Shown here piece after piece: positions 50,401 to 59,400 of a DNA stretch of 64,000 nt. A program made the position numbers and the translations under genes. The DNA comes from Panopea generosa (Eukaryota > Mollusca > Bivalvia > Adapedonta > Hiatellidae), in assembly GCA_029582155.1 (NCBI GenBank), contig CM055907.1:14126974-14190973 (forward strand), read 5' to 3'. The first letter of the stretch is position 1; each line of letters begins with the position of its first letter. The notes under the pieces were generated by a model, which searched no databases, was not told the origin of the DNA, and worked only from the letters and a program-made list of their open reading frames with translations.

Positions 50401-53400
50401 GGGGATATAGATATATGTATACATTTAAAGATAAAACAGTGATGTACGGTTATTGCAATAGTAAACTTACTTTGCATATCTGGCTGATTGTTTATATCGA
50501 ATGTTATGAGGTCAGATGCCAGGCCAGCCTGTGGATGTAGGATTCCTCGGACTTTCTCCAGTTTGTCCAGTCTGGCGGCGTGGATACCGTTTTTCATATC
50601 ATCTTTATCCGTCCACAAAACATAATCCTTAATATACACAAAGAGAATTGACTATCTAGAACTCAGCAATACAAATAATAGATAAAATAAATCAATTAGA
50701 ATTTCTTTACGAGTTTTTACGAGACAACATTCAAACATGACAACGTGTTTTAATAGGTCTATCCAAGAACTTTATGCCTCCCAAGTCAGCTCTATTAACA
50801 TCCAATGAAAAATCAGGGAATTGAACGCTTACTACACTGTGACATCATTCAAACATGACATCGTGTTTTAATTGGTCAATCCCATTAACTGATACCTTCC
50901 GAGTCAGCTCTATTAACATCCAATGAAAAAGCAGGGAATTGAACGCTTACTACACTGTGACAACATTCAAACATGACATCGTGTTTCAATTGGTCAATCC
51001 AAGAACCTGATACCTCCCGAGTCAGATCTATTAACATCCAATGAAAAAGCAGGGAATTGAACGCTTACTACACAGTGACAACATTCAAACATGACATCGT
51101 GTTTTAATTGGTCAATCCCAGAACCTGATACCTCCCGTGTCAGCTCTATTAACATCCAGGAAAAAGCGGGGAATTGAACGCTTACTGCACTGTGACAACT
51201 TTCAAACATGACATCGTGTTTTAATTGGTCAATCCCAGAACCTGATACCTCCCGTGTCAGCTATGCTAACATCCAATGAAAAAGCGGGGAATTGAACGCT
51301 TACTGCACTGTGACAACATTCAAACATGACATCGTGTTTTAATTGGTCAATTCCAGAAACTGATACCTCCCGAGTCAGCTCTATTAACATCCAATGAAAA
51401 AGCAGGGAATAAAACGCTTACTGCACTGTGACAACATTCAAACATGACATCGTATTTTAATTGGTCAATCTCAGAACCTGATACCTCCCGAGTCAGCTCT
51501 ATTAACATCCAATGAAAAAGCAGGGAATTGAACGCTTACTACACTGTGACAACATTCAAACATGACAACGTGTTTTAATTGGTCTATCCTAGAAACTGAT
51601 ACCTCCCGAGTCAGCTCTATTTACATCCAATGAAAAAGAAGGGAATTGAACGCTTACTACACTGTGACAACATTCAAACATGACATCGTGTTTTAATTGG
51701 TCAATCCCAGAACCTGATACCTCCCGTGTCAGCTCTATTAACATCCAATGAAAATGAAGGGAATTGAACGCTTACTGCACTGTGACAACATTCAAACATG
51801 ACATCGTGTTTTAATTGGTCAATCCCAGAACCTGATACCTCCCGTGTCAGCTCTATTAACATCCAATGAAAAAGCGGGGAATTGAACGCTTACTGCACTG
51901 TGACAACATTCAAACATGACATCGTGTTTTAATTGGTCAATCCCAGAACCTGAAACCTCCCGTGTCAGCTCTATTTACATCCAATGAAAAAGAAGGGAAT
52001 TGAACGCTTACTGCACTGTGACAACATTCAAACATGACATCGTGTTTTAATTGGTCAATCCCAGAACCTGATACCTCCCGAGTCAGCTCTATTAACATCC
52101 AATGAAAAGCAGGGAATTGAACGCTTACTGCACTGTGACAACATTCAAACATGACATCGTTTTTTAATTGGTCAATCCCAGAACCTGGTATCGCCCGAGT
52201 CAGCTCTATTAACATCCAATGAAAAAGCAGGGAATTGAACGCTTACTACACTGTGACAACATTCAAACATGACATCGTATTTTAATTGGTCAATCCCAGA
52301 ACCTGAAACCTTCCGAGTCAGCTCTATTAACATCCAATGAAAAAGCAGGGAATTGAACGCTTACTACACTGCGACGTCATTCAAACTTTCAGTTGAAGCA
52401 ACTGACCAATCAACGTGCTCAAATGTGGCTTACCCAATATTGTTATTTAACGGACCCAATCGGGAGGGCTGGGCCCGTTCTACAGACCACGTTTAATTAA
52501 CATCATTATTGCAAAAAGAAGATTCTTTCTTGTTTAGTTGTAAAGGCACAAAATCAGCATGTATTTTTACGTTATATATCACATAATTTTGTATTTGTAA
52601 TTGATATTTTGTTTGAATAATATGCATAGTATTTATTTATAAAATTGTTCATTAGCTGTCTGCTTGTATTGCATTACCTTCATATAATCATACATTTTTA
52701 TTTGAAACGGCTTATTCTTAGAGAATTATTATAGTGATATGACAAATATTGAAAAATCGGTGCTAATCAGTTAATTCCAGATCTGATCTGGAAGGATACT
52801 CGATATTTTAAAGACATTTTTAAGCTGATCCAGCCGTTGCGTTACTTTTCTTTTCATCCTCGCCAATGTTTAATTGTTACATTTTAGGCAATATGTCAGG
52901 ATTAGCACCGGCATATCAATTTTTATGATGCAAATATGTGTACTTAAGGAAGCCAATAAATAATAGTTATCACGTAATGTTTTTTATTACAACGTAATAG
53001 CTATATGTATTATAGCAACTTGAATAGTCTTTTGTTATTCTAAATAGAATGGCAAGGTTATGTTTATATTGATTATGTTTATGTATCTTAAATGTTGTAT
53101 TCATGATGAGGCTTTAATAAAGAATAAATTCTCTACCTTCAAACAGATGAATAAATTGATCACAATTAGTTTAAATGAATCGTACCTGGTATAAACTGAC
53201 ACCAAAGAACGTAACTTGCTGGGCTACATTTTCATATATGACATCGACTTCCAACGTTACTAGGTTCACACATTTAATAGCATAGAGACCAGAGTCCGCC
53301 CAATATAAACTGGAAAATAAGGTTAAAGGTCAAGTTGTAATAAGATATCAAATGTCACGTGCATCGACATTAATGAGCACATAAACTTCCGTGGCCTGGC

Positions 53401-56400
53401 GGAAACTGGAGGTCGAGGGTTCAAATCCTGGTGGAAGCACTTGCATTTTTTCTGATGCGGCCGGTTGTTCACCCAGCAGCAAGTTTAATTGAGGGGTACC
53501 GAATATCTAACAGGTTGTATTATCTGATTGGAGGTATAGATATATTTACGAAATATTCATGTCTTGTTGTTTTTTATATAAAATAAGCGACATTATATTT
53601 GTATTTACCTACATGCTTTTGCTAGCGTTTGATATTTAAAAAAAGCACGTGATATGTGATAATAGTAATTTAAGAATACCCCACCACCTCTATATTGTGT
53701 AATAAAGGTTCACTCATTTTGTTGAAAATCAATATTTGAATATCATAAAACGTTTTATAGTTCGAGGTTAACTTCACATACGCTTGAAATAAAAATTGGT
53801 AAATATAATTGAATTGACCGTTGAAACAGATTTTGTAAATTATGTAACCCAAATGTAGTCGAAACGGAATATCACTTCTTATTACGTTTACTATATGTGA
53901 AATGAATACTTAGGCCATTAAGCGCGGTCCTAATCAAATAAATGTATTTCAATAACAGTTTCTAAGAACAAATATGTATTTTACAAAGCTTCAAATTTAT
54001 AAAAAAAAAAGAGGAGCCCTTAATATTCACAAAACTCACTCAAATCATTAAATTATTAAATTACTTTGAAATTTAAATTATATGTTTGTTTGTATTAAAA
54101 ATTTTAAAACTTGATCTTGTCTTTTTATTATTATTATTATCTATTATGGATTAAAATCCAAATTTTATGTTTGCATAGGGTAATGAAGGGCTTCTTAGTC
54201 TTGTGTTTTTCATCAACCGATGAAAGCTCACAATTCGACTTTTAATCTTTTTATTGACATTATATTTTCCAACATTTTGGATAAAACTATTAAAACGCTA
54301 TGTTTGCTATTTTGATATATTAAAGCAAATTATACGCATTAAACTGCAAATCCAATGCCATGAATGTAACGGCGACGCTGTCAACATACCGAATAAGTGC
54401 ACGCATTTGTATGGCAACTTACGGCAACGTGACGTCTCACCAGCAAAACAAAGTCGTGCAACCAATGATATGCAAATTGGTCCTTTTTAGCTCCGCCCAG
54501 CTGCAAATGTTATGCATTGGGAATGAAATGTAGTTAATATTTATAGTTCATTTAGGCCGATTGCAGTAACAATGTTAATATACTGTTTTCAATGCATTCA
54601 CTTCGCCGGGGAGTATATTATATATGCGACATCCGCTTAAATTGCTATGTATCATTCTGGCAATTAGATCCATGAACTCAGGGCTACATGTAATTAAATA
54701 AATTCTGGAAGCGAAAAACTGCGTATGTTGAGGGACATATCTTTTACTTCACAACTCGTTTCACTTGGATATATTTCCAGGTTTAGTCGATCCGCGGGGT
54801 CGTATTCACCAACCATTCTTGAGAATATTCTTAGACTTGAGCTTGAAAATCAAAATTTCAACCTTACCATGACAGATATAATAATTGCGAAATGTATTTG
54901 GCTATATACTAGGTGTCTCTACATGCTTGCAAATTTTGGTCTCAGACAACGGTCTCTAAGTGTGTTTCTCAAAATTAATAAATGTTTGGTGAATACCACC
55001 ACGGTCAATCTGATCACCTCGGCCTTTATGCTATGCAATAGACCTCTGACATAATAAGGCGCCATTTTGGAAATACTTTCAGTCACATGATAAAGTAAAA
55101 TGGCGGCCCCCTTATATACATGTACGTTGAAAATATAAACGTTTGTTAATCAAGACTGATATTTTAAATTTCCATATAAATATGACCCATGTCGAGTTTA
55201 TAAATAATAAAATCGATATAACAACGCCATATATAATCAACTTAATGACGGATACATTATTTGTTACTTTCACGCGAATGAACACAGACTTGTAACACAG
55301 GCGATTCGCGTTGGTGTATTCTAGAGCTATACACGAGGTGTATTCTACGGAGGATACGGAAATACCCGATGTTTCACGATTGCACCACGGTGTCAGCATT
55401 TTGTGCCTTTGTGGGGTATCATACACTGTGCGGCATGATACTCCAACATGGCAGCGCTCAGCATACTATCTTAGATAGATACATTCACGTTAAAAAACAT
55501 ACACCAATAATAACAACAACATCAAAACAAAAACAGCAACAATAGCAACATTAATAACAACAACAACTCACGTATTCTTTACAATGTCGAGGTACAGATG
55601 ATTCGGCATGCCGACTGCTGTATCGTTCACTAACGAGACTTTGTTGGATCCGTCCATGTCGGCCATAAATACCATGCAAGTGTCATTCTGCTCCGTCCAA
55701 AACAACTGACTAAAATGAAAATTAGGTATTCATGTTAGGGTTGTTCTACTTGTTTAGAACAGACTATCTATTCATCATAAATATATGCCAATCTCGCGAT
55801 AATTATATATGAAAAAAGTGTTGATGTTGTCGCAACAATCTGACGTGACTGTTGTTATTTATACTGCCTCGCCATACAGTCTATAGAACGAACCGAGCTA
55901 TCCCGACTGGATCCGTTATAAAGCAGTCAATCTGAGCACGTTGTCAGCTGCTTCAGTGAAAGTTTGAATGACGTCATAGTTTAGTAAGCGTGCAATTGGT
56001 ATTTATTTTGGGAAATGCATATATTTCCAGGCTTTTTTCAATGGGGGTTGTTAATAGCCCTGATTCGGTAGAGATATACCACTCGTCTTAAAATGTGATA
56101 ACGGGTGAATGACAAGATTGGGTGTACCCGTTAACCAGGTTTAAAGCCCCAACTGTTATATAAAGCCACAAGATGGCGCTGTGGCAGGTTATATATAAAC
56201 ATACACATGATTTAAATCAGGGAACCTTTTTTTTTTGAAGATATATATAATTTTTTTTTGGTTATAATTTTGCATACTTCTTAATTATTGTAAATGTATT
56301 GGCAAAAACATAGTTATCTAAAAGTATGTATTGTATGCAGTTGGAAAAACTCCAACTGCCAAAAAATTGAAATACATCCATTAGATAAGAGCTCCTGAGT

Positions 56401-59400
56401 TTATGAACTCTAAATTGTAATTAAGTACACACTGGGTCTGTGTTTATACACTCTCTTCAGGCTTGAAGCAAACGATCTTTATGACCTATTTTAGCACATT
56501 CTATCATTACTGACCAGTAAAGAATACAGCTGTTTGAACATTAGCCACGCCTACATTATTCTCTACCTTGGCAGAGATATTGGGCCTTTAAGCTTCCTAG
56601 TGTCCTCATTTGCTGCTTGCTGTTCCAAAGCGTTGACCCCTGTTTTCACGCCTTCCCCAATGTTACTTGCTGCTTTGGCTACTTCTTATCTTATATTAGT
56701 TGTTTCTTCGTCTCCTTCTCTTCTTTGCCAAGTACAACCAGTGAGGAGACATTGTTTAAACTGAATTCAATCATCTTATGTAATTTGTGCAGAATATTGA
56801 ATAAGAGCAAGAAATGTATTGGATAATTCAAATGAGGTACTAATACTAATATTTCAATCTCAATATTAATAATAATTTATATGATTTATGTGAAAACGAA
56901 CCCTCTTTCCGGATGTACTGCAAGACCTAATGGTTGGTCAAGGTTTTCAATTAGAGCTATCTGGTACATTCCGTCTTTTCTGGACATTCCAATATGGTTG
57001 TAGGTCCGGTCGGTCCAGAATAAATTACCGGTGATCCAATCTAACGCCATACCTGACAAGAAAAATGCTTCGTATTTAGTGTGAGGAGGCACGTGACGTT
57101 ACCAAATACATGGATATTTTGCACAGAAAATGACTGTCGATATCCAGTCTCGAAAACATTTCTACAACTTTCACGGTGGTACAACTTACACCGGATATTG
57201 CCCGAAAGTGATAATAAATTTTTTGCCAGCAGGGTAAGTTCAAATCCAATTACTCTACTTATTTTTGTAACTTCAACATGAACGATTCATGTAATTAAAA
57301 GGTAACTGTTGTGTAAAACGTGAAATAACTATTTTGAGATAATGAAAAATGCAATTTATTGTCAGCCTTATCATTTGATAAACGGATACCATGTCCACAT
57401 TTTGCTCAATATCGTTTTCTTTAAGCCATTTATTTGTTTAGATATAAAGACCAAATAAGCGAATTTCCAGAATGGGCTGGGGTGTGTCAAAATACTGATC
57501 ACTAATTGGTTGATCTTAATTGAATACGTCACGTCAAAATTATGAATTATTTTAAAAGGAAGTTGACATAGGACTATGTACAAAATGGTAAGTTACCTTG
57601 AATCTCGCCAACTCCTTTGATAATCGTCTCTCCCGACTTTCCTAACTCCAGAGTTACCCGTCCAATACCATTTGTAACATTCTCACTATAATACAACACG
57701 TGCTCACGAGCGTCGTATGTCAGTCCAAAATGACCACGCCCTTTTTGTAGAAAGCACTGCGACTCGAGGGTTACGTTGTTGAGAGACATATCAGGTAAGT
57801 TGACAGGATATTGACAGATCGCCTCCCTTATGGCATAGATATGACTAGGTGCACCAAATTTTTTACTAGCTGAAAGGAGAAAGACGATGTGAACAGAGCA
57901 AATGTGTATGGGTATGTACAAATCGTATACAAGTGTTTATGAAATAAGAAGGCACTTGGTACCATTTTGCCATATTTCCTAATGAAACAAAGTTGAGCAT
58001 AAATTTTTGTTTGAACGCAAACCATATTTGATAACCACTGACCCTGACTTGAACACTGAACGATTTCAATGAACTAGAAAGCATAATCTGAATAACATCC
58101 TGTATTGGATAGATATACCTAAACGCCTAGCGAACTTCAGAGTCACATTATCAAAGTATTGCAAGTGATATTTACAGTTTTAGAATATGTATGTAAAAGT
58201 ATTATTTTATTATTTTATTAATGATTTTGTCCAAAAAAATGATAATATTGACAAAATCATTAGTGAAATACCTTTACGTATATATTTTAAAACTTTAAAT
58301 ATCGCTTTCGATGGTTTGATTATGTGTCTTAAATTCACCAGGTGTTTCTTGATCCTTTCAGCCCAAGAGTACAAAACAAGCAGAAAGTTTCTAAACAAAT
58401 AGCTTTTATGTAAAGGCATGCAGTACGTGTATGAGTTAGTCTTACTCAAGCTTTAATTGACTTTTGGAAACACCAAATCAATATTTGTGACATGTGATGA
58501 TTTTATAATGTAAAAACCAGAGTTAATAATGAATGTAATGTCACACAAATAGTCACTACATTTTAAGGTCATGCCAGCTCAACCCAAAAACTTCATATGA
58601 GAAGAGTTGCCAGTTACTTGAGTAAGGACGGTGCATTTGGAAGTCTTCCTCCGTCAACAAAACTGTATATGTCATATATGTAAACTGTCATACTGTTGAA
58701 ATGTATCATATCATATCGGTCAATATCCAATTTAATGGACCTTGACCTATGTGGTATCCCCTGAGGCCGAAGACCTTGATATACGTGAATATCACATAGA
58801 TTTAGATAGTGGCCGTTGTTTTAAACAATTAACAGAACCATCGCTGTCACATGCATTTTGATTGGTCGCGCCTACATAAAAGCGGACGTGCGATTGGCTG
58901 AATATATAAATGATATTGACAGCATACACGTGATTTTGTTTCAAACAATATCACTTTGATGCGTAATCCGTAGGCCTAACTGACCAATCGTAACAGCGGA
59001 ATATACGCCTATTAGTCTTGACTTCTAATTATAATGTACAGACTTCTTTCTAGTCTATCCAAAAAATCTTATATCTCCCGAATCAGGTCTATTAACTCCC
59101 AATGAAAAAGCAGGGAATCCTATGCCTGTCCCAACATTCATAGCAATTGAACGCGTACTAAACTGTGACGTCATTAAAACTTTCAGTTGAAGCAACTGGC
59201 CAATCAACGTGCTCAAATGTGACTTTTCCAACATTGCTATTTAACTACCAAATTCGGAGAGCTTGATCTGTTCTAAAGACTAGCCTTCTATATGTATTAT
59301 TAACTCTACTCACATGCGCATGATAAGCCATTATCCTGCAGAATGTACCCCTCGCCGCATCTACATATCGGCCCCGTGAGGGGGTCGTTTATGCAAATAT

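Noticed and set aside
54725-55054. 109-codon plus-strand frame
   Set aside because: No recognisable domain, no splice context, and it is located in an LRP intron. Treated as chance.
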